Positions 1 to 11,866 of a stretch of 64,000 bases of DNA are shown here, piece by piece. Both the position numbers and the translations under genes were made by a program. Origin of the DNA: Pocillopora verrucosa (taxonomy: Eukaryota; Cnidaria; Anthozoa; Scleractinia; Pocilloporidae); assembly GCF_036669915.1 (NCBI RefSeq), contig NC_089313.1, positions 2,618,585 to 2,682,584 on the forward strand, read 5' to 3'. Within the stretch, counting starts at the first letter, position 1; every line of letters starts with the position of its first letter. Below the pieces are notes generated by a model. That model ran no database searches. It had not been told where the DNA came from and saw nothing but the letters and a program-made list of their open reading frames with translations.

Positions 1-2639
1 GTAAATTAGAAATGTCGCTTTGATTGAACAATAAAAAATTTAGCGCAAAGTATTATGATGTATCCATATAAATTTGAAGTATCGAGGACGACAACGTTTT
101 AAAGAATTTTGAGAATCAAATTCATAAGCATGTATATTTATCTGAGAAAAAGACATGATAAAAATTAATCTCTTAGTGTCTTTTTTTAAACACTTTTAAT
201 TAAAATAACGGACATATCACCCACGAGTTGTTTGAAGTTCTAGCTTATGATTTATTAATAAGCTGGAGAACCGGCCTTTGTCAACTGGAAATAGGTAAAC
301 CAGGGAGATTTTTCTGGGACGTTCGTATTTTAATAATTGAAAAGTAAAAAAAACCACCAAATCTATGATCGAAGTTGATTTGATCGTCGGAAATAAAGCA
401 GGGAAAGATTTATTTCGAAGACGGTGGACGATTCAAAATTTTCTGGGCTCAGAGAGAACTCCAAACTACTTTTGTAAGGGATTTTCGATCCTCCAAAAAC
501 TCTTTTTTAGCCTACTATCATAGTAATCGAGCCAATTCACAATATGTTCAATTTCTAGGGAAGGTAATGATTAATTCCAAATCCTTGGTAAGAAGAGTGA
601 ATTAAACCCAAATGGCTATTAAAGGTTTCATACACAATAACTCCAACCTTCTTCCCACTCCGCGCGTAGGTACGATATATAGTTCTTTTAAAAAAAGGAA
701 GTAGTTGGCAGTCAATGTGATTAAGCTACCATAATCTTTGATAAAACAATGCTTATCATGAAACCGGCTGAACAATATCTTCCCTTAAACAGACAATGAT
801 TCTTCCCCTAAAGACACGTGGCCAACGTACGACTGAAAATAATTCAAGATTTGTTTCTACTTTGGTAAGAGGAACCCTGATTTATCAGGAACATCTTTAA
901 AACTTCTAGCTCTTAACAAACACTTTTACTTGATGTAATAATTCATACTGTCAGGAAATCCTTAACAAAATTTAATGATTTGAAAGACGCGATTTCCTAG
1001 TCGTTGGGAACAAAACTGATTTGTGGACTTCCGTTTCGCAAAAACCGCGTGCTCAATATTCATCATCTGAAGACGTCTAAGAAAATTAAATTGTCTAAAA
1101 CATATTTGCAACAGATAAATAAACCAATAAAAACGCCATGCTCATAGAATTATGATGTTTTGGTCGATAAATGTACTATAACATTGGCGATAGCTTATAG
1201 AATTATAGAATTATAGAATTATCTTCCCTGAATTGCCTCATGGAGATAAAAAAAATTGGTTTCAAACAGGATCGCCCGGACAGCGGGATGACTTTTGAAA
1301 TAATTTGATTAACAAAAGCCCCCTTAAAAATAACATAAATTATCGTATGTGTTCTTTTCAAGCTCAGCCTAATTTTATGCTTTTATCAAGACAGCTTTTT
1401 TGCTCTTCTATTAATGTGTTAACAAATTGTAAGACATTTCTTCATTCTAGGAAGTCTACCCTTGCATTCCGCCTAATATTTTAACCTGCCTCTTAATTGC
1501 GCTTGTTTCCTTGAAACTTTGAGGTTCCGTATCGTAATGAAACTGCGGTATTTCAATAAAAACTGTTTAAAATTAGGACCTTGTAACTGTTTCCCGATGA
1601 CCATAACTGTATTTTGAGAAGGAGAGAAAAAAAAAACTCTCTCTCCATTGTCTTTAAAAATGGACAGGTTTTTGTCGTGTTCACATGATTCAACAACTAC
1701 TTCAGTAAATATTGTTTTTTCTTCTTCTAAATTGGATCACCCTTCTTCCGCCCAAACTTATCTACAAGTTATTAAGGGCGGGGGAAATCGGGAAACGGAT
1801 GAATAAAATACGACAAATGACTGATAATTAAGATTAAAACATGTCAGGTAGTTTTAATTGTTCCACTAAGAACAATGATAAATGGATGACTTTGACTGAT
1901 TCAGAAACACGTTAACTTCTCTATCACGAGTAAGATTACCGATGACATTGACAAAGCCACCGATGACTTTAATAAACGTAAAATTTTATAAATTTCACAT
2001 TGTAAATAACATTGAAAGGGTAAATTTTTTCGTCCATAACATGTTTTTACTTTAGTTCCAAACAAAGGAGAAAATTCTACAGTTTTCTAACCTTCAAATA
2101 TTGCACGCGACATGAAAAAAAAAACTGTGGAAAATGTTTGGTTTATGCGGTCAGGCGACTTTTAAATTGGCGATCCAGTTGACCTTTCAATGTTAATCTT
2201 TATTTTGGACAATCTTGATGAGACAGTTAAACCCATGATTGAAGCCACAATTTGAACAATTATATTCACAAAAAAAGTTGGTTATTTATATGCTAAACAT
2301 TTTTCGTACTCAAATTTTGTCCTTGTGCAATTCAAATCCAGTGTATAACTTTCTAGAGTGCCAGACATCAGTACAAATATGATATCAGTGGTATTTTATT
2401 TAAAATTATAACGCTCCCATTGCTTAATTTTTTTAACCAAAGTAACAGAACGTAAGACACAATTTAAGTGTTATGCTGGATTATTTCCAAGTACGGATAT
2501 TTCAAACTGTTTGAGCTTTTCCATTCAAGTTCCTTCTTGGTTAAGAGGCACAATTTTTCAAAGCAAACAACCTTTTTTCCAATTCAGTTTTTTAGAATTG
2601 TTCCATACTACTTATCATTGTCTCGTGACGAGGAACACT
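1..2639. other. gene-poor AT-rich intergenic DNA
   Basis: No exon, RNA gene or repeat family shared with the rest of the window is seen here, apart from one short tandem repeat near 1193. Open frames are short and have the composition of random AT-rich sequence. Distal regulatory DNA or an untranslated exon could be present but cannot be recognised by eye. Confidence 0.6.
1193..1222. repeat. short tandem repeat, about 8-bp unit
   Basis: About three and a half tandem copies of a TATAGAAT-type unit. It is a minor microsatellite with no apparent function. Confidence 0.7.
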
Positions 2640-2645
2640 TTTATT
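2640..2645 (-). terminator. polyadenylation signal AATAAA after the candidate peptide gene
   Basis: TTTATT on the plus strand reads AATAAA on the minus strand, 22 bp beyond the stop of the candidate precursor. This supports a compact transcript, although the hexamer is common in AT-rich DNA. Confidence 0.35.
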
Positions 2646-2666
2646 TTCTAGACACGGAATAAACTA

Positions 2667-2936
2667 TTAGAACCATTGCACTTCAACAAAATTATTTTCT
2701 ATAATTTTTTTCAAAGTGACACGGCCTATCAAAACAAATACCTTTTTCTCTGATTCAAATTCACGGCGTTTTCCATACCACGGTCTGTGAAACGAAGAGT
2801 ATGTACCAAGAAACTCTCCGCCATTATTTGGAGGTAAAACATCCCTTGTCCAGCGACTTCTTGCAACGGCGGAATTCGATGCTAAAAGTGTTGCTGCGAT
2901 AGAAACTAAAAAAATAGTTCTCAAGATGCCCGTCAT
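2667..2936 (-). CDS. candidate secreted peptide or neuropeptide precursor (89 aa)
   Basis: A single-exon frame encoding 89 residues. It starts with a convincing signal peptide: ILRTIFLVSIAATLLA forms the hydrophobic core, and cleavage is plausible after SAVA. About 28 residues follow, then HRPWYGKRR at roughly 51-59. Gly-Lys-Arg-Arg is a classic amidation plus dibasic processing site and would release a peptide ending in PWY-amide. A polyadenylation hexamer lies 22 bp past the stop codon. An alternative is that translation ends in a splice donor (AAG|GTATTT, just after residue 65), with more exons downstream. I do not recognise a family. The secretory and processing features are seen in the sequence; the neuropeptide role is inferred. 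A chance frame cannot be excluded. Confidence 0.4.
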   Translation of the reverse strand: MTGILRTIFLVSIAATLLASNSAVARSRWTRDVLPPNNGGEFLGTYSSFHRPWYGKRREFESEKKVFVLIGRVTLKKIIENNFVEVQWF

Positions 2937-3785
2937 ATTTGTCCTTTTCTCTTTTGCAACTTCTAACTTGGATGAAACACGATTTGTTTTGATGGTTAAA
3001 AAGAACTATGGTCTTAGTTATAACATGGTATTGATAAATACATCTGAGTATTCATTGACGCCAACCAATCACGAGCGAGGAGGAAGTGCCAGTCTTATTT
3101 GCCTTGAAATGGCTTCCATTGAGCTTAAAAAACGATTGTAGACTCTGTAAGGTACACAACGTGGTTCTGTTTGGCAACAAACATCCAATTCTAGTTTAAA
3201 TAAAAACTATCCCAGCTTTACAAAAAATGTTTTCTTGAACACTTTTCATGTCTATATCAACATTGCCAAATCATAAGACTTTAACGCTCTTATTAAGGAA
3301 ATGAATTGTCTATGGTAGAAATTGAGAAATTTAAGTCAAATGAAATAAATGATTGATAATTTCCTAACTCAATTTATTTGACTCGCTATCATTAAATCTG
3401 CGTAATTGCAAGTGTAAATTATGGAAAATTACGGAAAAACAACCCACAATAAATTTCTGGCAAACATTCTTCGACCACGTTTTAATCTAACTGTCAACAT
3501 AATCGTTTAATAATTTCAACAGGTACTGAAGAAAGAGTCGAAATGTCAGCGGTAAAATCTTCTCAAAAAAAAGCACAGAGATTTAACTGGTTTCAGTTTC
3601 CCTTGAGATAAGCGAAATGAAATGTCAGTGGATTTATCTGGAGATATTTCCTTCGGTAGACATATTCTGTGACTTTTGTAGCCTATTAGAGAGTAACCCT
3701 CTTTAACCTTAGGTACTAGAATAGTCAATGTATTCTGCTCAAGCTTGAAATTAGTAAAAATCATTTTCATCCGGTATCTAAAGCG

Positions 3786-3960
3786 GTAGAAATTGCTTTG
3801 GCTTTGTGATTGGTCGAGATCACTCTCGTGCCACCCACTAATGCAACCAATCAGATATAAACCTAAAACTAATCGCGGCATGCCCCCCGCGTTTTCCCGC
3901 GCTCCGTCTGCCTGTTTTCGCTTTCAGTTCTAACTGGTCCCTTGCGATATTCCTGTTTTT
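3786..3960 (+). repeat. dispersed CCAAT-containing repeat, copy 1
   Basis: It contains TGATTGGT, then ACCAATCAGAT, then CGCGTTTTCCCGCGCT, in the same order as the copies near 40022 and (inverted) 5085. GC content is higher than the surroundings. The family is not named; it is defined by comparing the three copies. Confidence 0.6.
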
Positions 3961-4604
3961 TTTTTTCCAATTGGCTATTTAAATAATTTTCATTGTAGTG
4001 ACGGTAAGTGAAAACTCGGCGGCAATTCGAGAATTTCCGCATGAACTCCGGAGAATAGAAGAGTTGAACTGAAAAGCAAACCAAAAAGGCAGTCATTTCA
4101 GAATTAGGAAAGACCGAGATTGCTTATCCAACAACAACTGACTGCATTAGGATATACTTCAAACCCTTCGAGAAGCCTTTTAGTGATTTCATCATGGTTT
4201 ACATGGAAGTCTCATTTGGGCCGCTGAGTTTTCATCTCCGTTTTTAAACTAATCCATTTAATTTCTAAGCAAAACCCTTCAGGTTTACGACAACTGTTCA
4301 AATAAACTGAGGGCGATTTCGCTGTACTATTGCAAGTCGCAATGGCTAAAAAAAACAACAAGCACATTACACTTTTCTGTGTTATGTCATTTGCCAGATA
4401 ATTATGACCAGCGGACCAAATTAAATTTACAAGTTTTATTACCCAGTAAACTATAACCCACACTTTCCGAAAGATGGTGGGTGCCAATCAGGGATTTAAG
4501 TTCAAGTTTGGTTTTGATGCCTCACCCGTCATAAACGTATTACTCTGTTAACGTCTTGGTGAACAGCAGTAACTACCTTGGAAAGGGGAGGGGCTTTGGG
4601 TGAG

Positions 4605-4612
4605 TGACGTCA
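4605..4612. promoter_or_regulatory. palindromic CRE-like site TGACGTCA
   Basis: A perfect 8-bp cAMP-response-element palindrome in intergenic DNA. No transcript start can be tied to it, so a regulatory function is only possible. Confidence 0.25.
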
Positions 4613-5084
4613 GACCGTCTAAGAATTAGCTGGCCTCTACGAGCGCAAAGTACTTCCTGTTTAGAGTGACTAGCTATTTTGTTTCGATGTCATTCACTCA
4701 CCTTACCTTTACGCAAACAAAAGCGACTACTCTATCAAAGATATCCATGTATTTAAGTCCAAGAAAGAAGGGAATTTCGATCCATAACTGCAGTTCTTTT
4801 CAATTCAAACTAAAGAATTTACACTATGGATTACATGCGCAGACAATTTCTTTTTCATTTTACGGCAACAAAGCTCTAGGAATCAGAATTGTACAATTTT
4901 CCAACAGAGCAACGCACATTTAATCAAGACATTGCCTTGAAATAAAAGCAAAAGAAATATCACTTAAAAAAATCTAGGTTTGTACAAAGGCAGGTAAGTA
5001 TCTCGGGTTGAATATCGGTCATTGTGGAAATCTGTAATTTAGTGAAATATAAATCCTTACAATAGAGCGGTTTTCAATTCAGTG

Positions 5085-5275
5085 TCGCAAAACAAAAGCG
5101 ATCCCAGGTTAAAAAAAAAAAAGGTTAAACATCGGCGACCAATGAGAACGCAAAGTGAGAAGTGAAGCGCGGGAAATCGCGTGCGACCAAGTCGCGATTG
5201 TTTTTGTTTAGCATCTGATTGGTTGGGAGGATGGCGCGACTTCTCTGGACCAATCACAGAGCGAATTTAAGTAAA
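5085..5275 (-). repeat. dispersed CCAAT-containing repeat, copy 2 (inverted)
   Basis: The reverse complement carries TGATTGGTCC, AACCAATCAGATG, CGACTTGGTCGCACGCG and TTTCCCGCGCTTCA, in the same order as the copies near 3790 and 40022. It is therefore the same repeat family in opposite orientation. Confidence 0.65.
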
Positions 5276-5559
5276 ATCAAAACAACCGCGGTCTACTTTC
5301 GACAATCCATTGAAAATCGCTCTAAACTGGAGAGTTCCAAGAGTCGAGGAAGTAATTGAAGAAGAATGAGAGGAAACAACCATCTCGTTTTCAACAACGC
5401 AAACTTTAAACGTCGTTAAGGTACACCAAGTCTAAATAATACATTATATTATCGCGTGAGTATGTTCTGAGTGCACAAATAATGGAGGAATTCTTGCAAA
5501 TCTATCGGGAAGACGTCCTTGATATGAATGCTGTTGCTGACACGAACCAAAAACTGTGC

Positions 5560-5565
5560 TTTATT
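5560..5565 (-). terminator. probable polyadenylation signal of eIF4H
   Basis: AATAAA on the minus strand, about 380 bp past the eIF4H stop codon. The 3' UTR between them (5566-5947) has a G-rich run near 5829-5846 and no coding exon. Confidence 0.45.
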
Positions 5566-5947
5566 TCCTGCACGAAGCTGTTGTTAGTAGAAGCATTGGA
5601 CATCTTCCAAAAGTGAAAAATAGCTTCTTCAATTCATATTTAAATTTCTGTGGGAGAAAATAAAGTAGATAAGGTCATTAACAACACTACAACCGGTATA
5701 GAGAGCTACATAAAGTTGGAGGGAAAAAAATTCTGGTGTAAGACATTTTCTTTGTGACACAGATTGCCTTACCTTAGAATGTCATTAACAAGTCTTTAAT
5801 TCCAATAGGAAGCTACAAAAAGTTGGAAGGGGGCGGGGGGGGGGGGAAGAGTATGAGGACAAGACATCAACCCACCACCAGCCCCACCCTAAGAAAATTC
5901 TAGTTTAAATCATTTTGCTTTGTGACACAGAATGCTTTACCTTATAT

Positions 5948-8900
5948 TTAACCACTGTTTTGACTGGACTGGCTGTTAGATCTCTCTTTCCCTTTCTCAT
6001 ACACGTTTTCATCTCTTGGTTTTGCACCACCAAAGATGGCCATCTGTTGAACACTTGAGGCTACGTCATTCACAGGATCTTTCACAGTGCGGGGTTTGAG
6101 TTTTAGTTTTGGTCTACCAGCTAATTCCTCTGTTGATGGCAACCAAAAATAGTAATGAAAAAAAAAGAAAAAAACTAAATTAACCTCAACTACTTGTGTT
6201 TTTTCTTTTGTCATTTACCTTCAATTTTTTCTTATCTGCTCAGCTACTGGAGCAAATAATAATAACACTTATTTCATCTCACAATAGAAAAATTAACATG
6301 GGTGACTCTCCGAAACAAATTTTTGGTTGTGGATTTTATCTCTCCCCTCCTCCCTTCCTATTTCAATCATGAACCCAACACAATCAATATCACATGCATA
6401 AATATATAATCTAAACCCTTGAACTCCCAGAAGTGATAAACATGTAACTTCTTCCTATAATATCTACACATTCTCTAGCAAACAGCTAATGAGAATATTA
6501 AAACTTATAATCAGGGAGAAGTTGTTGTCTTGATCTAACACCAAATTCTCATGACTAATTTACAAGGAAATGTGTTGCAGCTGAAGGGGAGAACTGACAG
6601 TCAGATCTTGAGGATTAGGATTTGAAGACTGAAACTAAAAAATATCATTAAATTTCCCTCTTAGACTTCACCCTTTCCCTAATCCAAGGTGCATGTGAAA
6701 TCTCAAGTTTAAAAAGGACAACATTGTTCCTCAGGGTGGGAGTGGAATTCATAGGACAATGGATTCTAATTGCTCAACATCCACAAAAATAAAGAGGCCT
6801 CTCAACCTTTTGTTGCTGACTGTAAGTTTAGAGATGCAATTATAGGTTTAAGCTATAAGACATTTTGGTGTTTTCCTGTGCAAGGAGTTGCTCAAATTAA
6901 CAGGAACTTGTAATTATCCTCACCAGCTGTTGGTTCACGAAAATTTTCTTGTCTAGGAGGGCCTCTTCTGTCTCCATAGCCACCACCTCCACCGCCTCCG
7001 CCTCTGCCACCTCCTCCCCCATATCTTCCCCCTCTTCTTCCTCCTTCATCCCTACCTCCCCAGCCACCATCATCTCGGCCACCCCAGCCACTATCGTCTC
7101 TTCCACCCCAACTGCCTCCTCCTCCTCCTCCTCCTCCTCCTCCACTCCAACCTCCGTGACTTCCTCCCTTGTTACCCCAGTTTCCACCACCTCCTACAAA
7201 GAAGAATAAACCAAGTAAAGTTAAAATCTTGGTCTGGATGGGTAAAACTAAAGTTTACATTTTCCATCTTATTCCCTTAACTTTATTAACTTTTGACTCC
7301 CATGAGTTACCAAGACAGAATTTCTCCTCACAATATCAGTACAATATCAAGTAGACAAATGAGGAAAATAAAGAAAAATATCAATAAGGGGATAAGTTAA
7401 TCCAATACCAAATTCTCAAAACTAATGTCACAAGAACTGTATGGTAAACAGTAAGGAGAATCACTAGTGAGATCTTGGGAGTTAAAGGGTTAACTTGATT
7501 AACTTTGAACTCCCATGAGTGACCAAGACAGAATTTCTCCTTACAATACCAGTACAATATCAGGGGGACAAGTGATGAGAATAAAGAAAAATATCAATTG
7601 AGGGGTTATGAGTTGATCCAGTGCCAAATTCTCTGAACTAGCACTATAAGAATTTTATGACAGAATTTATGGAGAATTATTTATGAGATCTTTGGAGTGA
7701 AAGGATTTAACCATTGTTTCAATCCTCAGATCTGATTTCTGGTAATTCCTCTTCCAGTATACAAATGTGCATTGCCTTTTATTTTGAGCCCAAACACTCT
7801 ACTGAGAATCAAGACAACATGCCATCATAAACAATGTTTTTCTGTTTCTATACCCCATTTACTGGTGTTGTAAGAGAGAGGTTTCATTTTGATCACATTG
7901 GCAACTTAAGCTACACACCTAGTTGGCAATTTTTTTCCTTCTCCCTATGGATCCCAAAACAAAGTAAAACTACTTACCATCACCCCCATATCTTCCACGT
8001 CTGTCATCATAGCCACCTAAAAAAGTATGAAATAGATTTATTTGAATGGCATAAAGATAAATGAATAATGAGTATCAACCCTTTAACCTCTAAGAATGAC
8101 CAGCATTTAATTTTTCCATAGATATCACCCCTAAATCACACATTAATGTCACAAGCATAAAGGAAATGATTAACAACTTAGGGAGCTCTTGATTGTTAAA
8201 CAAATTCTCCTTGTCAGCACCATAAGAAATAAATAGAGATCAGTATGGAAAATATGCATACTGATGTAAGGGTGTAAGGGGTTAAGATGAAGACTCCCTA
8301 ACCTCTGCCTCCTCTTTGTCCACCTCTTCCGCCACCACGGCCTCCATCTCGACGTCCCTCAGCAACATCCACTCTCAATGTTTTTCCATGCTCTCCAATT
8401 CTCTAGTCAACAGAAATAGATCACACCAAAATTAGGGGGCAAGAAGCCCTGGAATGCCTGGATTCAGTTACTGTCTTTATAAGCTAGCTTACAATTCCAT
8501 AAAACAATGATGCCAAAAAAAATAGGACTTTCTCTTTTGGCATTTGCTATAGAAAATGTTGTTTTTTGTTTGGTTTTTTGTATAGATGAAAATTCAATCG
8601 CTTGCCTTGCGATGTAGAGTCAGGCTATCAATAGTAATGATCACGACATTCGACTGCTATATTGCTAGTGTCTGCCAGGCAATGAGGTGGAAAGTTTACT
8701 TGTTGCTATTTATAGCACCTTAGTTTGCTGTTATTGGTGTGTTCTTGCATGCTGATAAATGAGTTGGCAAGTGTTGATTTTGATCTTAACTATTGTTTTG
8801 ATTTCTAAATGTCATAATCTCATAGGGCCAATTTGTTACCAATTAGTTGTTGTGCTTTTTGATGATAGGAACTTTTAGTAGTACTAGACAGGGACGTAAG

Positions 8901-11728
8901 CATAGCCTGCTGGAAAAAAAAAATTGGTTACTTACAGCCCCATCATAAGTCAGTGCTTCCTCCAGTGAGACCAGGTCTTCAAACTCAACATAACAAAAGC
9001 CTGGTAACAATACAATTGTAGTTCTTATAATAATAATGATGATGATGAAAGGGATAATAGTAATAAGTATTAACTGATTATGATTAATGATAGTGACAAT
9101 GAAAATGTTACAGTCAAACCTGTATTAACCCCTTAATCCCTAAGAGTGACCAGCATCTAATTTCTCCTTTCAATATCACCCCTGAATCAAACATTAAGGT
9201 CATGAGAATAAAGGAAATGATCACCAACCAAAGAACCTCTTGCTTGTTAAACAGATTCTCCTTGCCAGCACATTAGGAAATGTATAGAGAACAGTATGGA
9301 GAATATGCTTACTGATGTTAGGGTGTAAAGGATTAACAGGGAATAGTAGGGTGACCACTTTATACAGGTAGACTGTTTAACCCTTTAACTCCCAAGATTT
9401 CATTGGAAATTCTCCTTACTGTCCACCATACAATTTATGTGATGTATGTTTGGAGAATTTGGAATTGGATCAACCAATAATTTTTCTTTATTCTCATTAT
9501 ATGTCTGCTTGATATCATATTGATAGTGTAAGGAGAAATTCTGTCTTGGTCATTAGTGGGACTTAAAGGGTTAATATAGGTTTGAAAGTATAGGAATAAT
9601 ATAAGAAACAATAAAAACACCATGGTATGCATAGATGTACATAGATTTCATGCATAAAAAATTGCTCAAATATACTATCAACTTTGATTTTGGGAGATAA
9701 ACATGGAATAAGTATTGTTTGAAAGATTATTCTTAGTTTTATTTGAGTAGTTCTGCTTTAAGTGACTGTTCAAAACAAATGCAAGACATTACAAACAGGC
9801 TGTTGGGATTCACCTGAGGTGACTGCGACTGCTTAGTAGACCATCTAATAGAGGTGAAAATTGCAGTGATTAACCCTTTAACTCCCAAGAGTGACCAAGA
9901 GAGAATCTCTCCTTATAATATCAATACAATATAAAGCAGATGAGTGATGAGAATAAAGACAAATCTTAATTAGGGGATTATTAGTTGATCCAATACCAAA
10001 TTCTCAAAACTAACATCACAAGAACTGTATGGTAGACAGTATGAAGAATTACTGATGAGATCTTGGGAGTTAAGGGGAAAAAAATTCTGGACTTTGAAAA
10101 CTGACTGCTTAATACAGGGTGACTGCTTGACACAATGCCATATTAAGCAGATGCTGTATTAATAAAGATTTGACTGTACTGATGATGATAATGGTCATGG
10201 TAATACAGTAATGGCAAAGGCAACAGTAACTGTAATAGTAATACATAATTATGATAATTATGATAATTATGATAGCAATACATAATTATGATAATTATGA
10301 TAGTAATACATAATTGTGATGATGATGATAATTTGTATGTTGCCAAAAATGTTTCATTACCTTTGAATTTGTCTGTTTCTTTATCTCTTACGAGACGAAT
10401 GCTTCTGATGTTGTCCTGATCACAAAATATGTTACTATTAGCTTCAGACTAAAACATCAAACTGCCATAGAACACACAAAGCTGAATGAACAGGAAGTCT
10501 GGTGTTGCCATTGCTATCTGTTAATGGTAAGCAGGAGCATTCAGACTTTTATCTCATGTTCCAAATCATGAACAGTACAAAAATGATAATGACAAAAAAA
10601 ACACTGGACAGTAAATTCTCTCAAGTTTGCCATGTCAGTTCAAATTTAAAGAGATGATAGATTATTTTATGGGTTATTCAGTCAACCAAACTGGTAATCC
10701 AAGAAGAATTTTAAGACATTGACAAAGAAGACATTGAACACATGAGATCACTTGATTTTTCAGCTGGGCCACCAAACTATTTCTTACTCTGATTTCACCA
10801 TGAAATAGAAAACAATTAGTTCATTACTTCTCCCCTGATTTACATCCAATTAGCCTCCTACCCATTCCCTAACTTTCAAACCCACCTTCACCCCCGCACC
10901 CCCTCCTCCACTCTCATTTAAAGTTAATCAGCTGCACCATTGATCAAGAAACCTTACCGACAATTCAGACCATACTAAATAACACATTAATTACGTGAAT
11001 GCTTCGATAAAAGTTAATGTTTGACCAAATAATAACACTTTTAGGTGTATGATGTTGGGCCTGGTGCATAAACAGAATAATGGGAATCTCACTAGGAGAC
11101 AAGCGCGCAACCACTTGTAAGTCCTCAAAAATAGAATTAGGTTAAGAAATTTATGGTTTCAAGATCGAATTTCTCGCTAAAGCCAGCTACACCGTTGATT
11201 TTTCTGCCTTAAAGCGCAGGGCCCATTCACACCGATCCCTAAGATCTTTTGCACTGGAGGCGACGTGAAGAAACAGAATACCACAAAGCTTTCCCGAAGT
11301 GGTCGATGTACACTGCCATGCAGCTTTCCTAATGATAAACCAAGGGCCATGTGCGAAATCGTAAGCTGGCGGTATTTGAAGTGCCTTTGATCGTGATGAA
11401 AACATACCTTGATGTCTTGGAAGATAATATCAAGATCTCCCTGGACTGTATCCGGCGGAAGTCCACCGACGAAGGCAGTAAATGGAGGTTCCTTTGGAAG
11501 AGGTTTCGGTGCGCGATCCCTGTAACGATCTCCGCCACCACGCCGTCTTCCGCCTCCATGGGACGAACCATAATCCCTGATAGAAACAGATTGAGCGTAT
11601 TTTAGTACCAGAGGGGAAGAATCGAAAGTGAAAGGATTAACATGGCTCTATTACCTTGGTCCATCTCCGAAACTGTCGAAAAATCCACCACCCCGGCCAC
11701 TACCACTGCTATCGAAGTCGTCCGCCAT
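5948..11728 (-). CDS. EIF4H: eukaryotic translation initiation factor 4H
   Basis: eIF4H stimulates the eIF4A RNA helicase during mRNA scanning in the cytoplasm. Eight exons join in frame (minus strand): 11728-11655, 11576-11408, 10415-10361, 9000-8936, 8402-8303, 8016-7978, 7193-6924, 6129-5948, giving 317 aa (human 248). One RRM spans about residues 57-133, with AFVGGL as RNP2 and KFKGFCYV as RNP1. A long Gly/Arg/Trp region follows with three WGGRDD-type repeats. The C-terminus has [11 protein letters not shown] and AIFGGAKPR, which match the vertebrate protein closely. The start ATGGCGGAC gives MADDF, as in human MADFD. The polyglycine stretch is coded by a GGA/GGT-type run near 7120-7143 that may vary in length. 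It is head-to-head with MED31. Introns hold at least seven MITEs. Confidence 0.96.
6413..6618 (+). mobile_element. MITE family C, copy 1
   Basis: Starts AACCCTTGAACTCCCAG and contains ATTTACAAGGAAATGTGTTGCAGC, as in the other family C copies. The right end is degraded. It lies in the last eIF4H intron. Confidence 0.75.
7274..7493 (+). mobile_element. MITE family A, copy 1
   Basis: Carries GACCAAGACAGAATTTCTCC-type sequence on the left and GGGAGTTAAAGGGTTAA at the right end. It lies directly beside a second family A copy, in the eIF4H intron before the Gly-rich exon. Confidence 0.8.
7494..7712 (+). mobile_element. MITE family A, copy 2
   Basis: Same orientation and nearly the same sequence as the copy immediately to its left, so the pair forms a tandem. 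The right end has drifted (TTGGAGTGAAAGGATTTAA). Confidence 0.75.
8077..8284 (+). mobile_element. MITE family B, copy 1
   Basis: Starts AACCCTTTAACCTCTAAG, contains GACCAGCATTTAAT, and ends GGTGTAAGGGGTTAA. It ends about 18 bp from eIF4H exon 5. Confidence 0.78.
9125..9336 (+). mobile_element. MITE family B, copy 2
   Basis: Starts TTAACCCCTTAATCCC, contains GACCAGCATCTAATTTCTCC, and ends GGGTGTAAAGGATTAA. It lies in an eIF4H intron. Confidence 0.82.
9377..9574 (-). mobile_element. MITE family A, copy 3 (inverted)
   Basis: Plus strand reads TTAACCCTTTAACTCCCAAG at the left and GGACTTAAAGGGTTAA at the right. The internal order is reversed relative to the copy at 9870. Confidence 0.82.
9870..10077 (+). 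mobile_element. MITE family A, copy 4
   Basis: Starts TTAACCCTTTAACTCCCAAG and ends CTTGGGAGTTAAGGGG. It lies in eIF4H intron 3. Confidence 0.82.
10190..10335. repeat. GAT/AATTATGAT microsatellite
   Basis: Repeated ATAATTATGAT and TGATGATGAT units, including two near-identical 38-bp blocks. It lies in eIF4H intron 3. Confidence 0.75.
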
Positions 11729-11866
11729 GTTGACCGAACTGAATGCAGTCCATAATTTTTTAACTGCACAATGAAGCGATAGGACAAGCATTAGAAGCAG
11801 CGGCAGATAAACTTCTAAATTTTTTTTCAAGTAGGTCTCACTTAAGTGTCCTCAAAGAAACTTACC
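11729..11866. promoter_or_regulatory. bidirectional promoter between eIF4H and MED31
   Basis: Only 138 bp separate the divergent eIF4H and MED31 start codons, so both 5' UTRs and core promoters must share this DNA or run into the genes. No clear TATA box is seen. A YY1-type GCCATGTT lies across the eIF4H start (11724-11731). Its role in transcription is inferred. Confidence 0.6.

Larger units (their letters stand above)
2937..5559. other. intergenic region between the candidate peptide gene and the eIF4H 3' end
   Basis: No supported exons are seen. It contains two copies of a GC-richer dispersed repeat (near 3790-3960 and 5085-5275) and a palindromic CRE-like TGACGTCA at 4605-4612. The open frames across it overlap the repeats or lack any conserved pattern. 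Confidence 0.55.

Noticed and set aside
3546..3881. Minus-strand 111-codon frame with a hydrophobic start
   Set aside because: It overlaps the dispersed CCAAT repeat and lacks conserved or processing motifs.
6949..7209. Plus-strand Ser/Thr/Pro-rich frame of 86 codons
   Set aside because: It is the antisense shadow of the Gly-rich eIF4H exon.
10143..10346. His/Tyr-rich minus-strand frame
   Set aside because: Produced by the ATAATTATGAT microsatellite.
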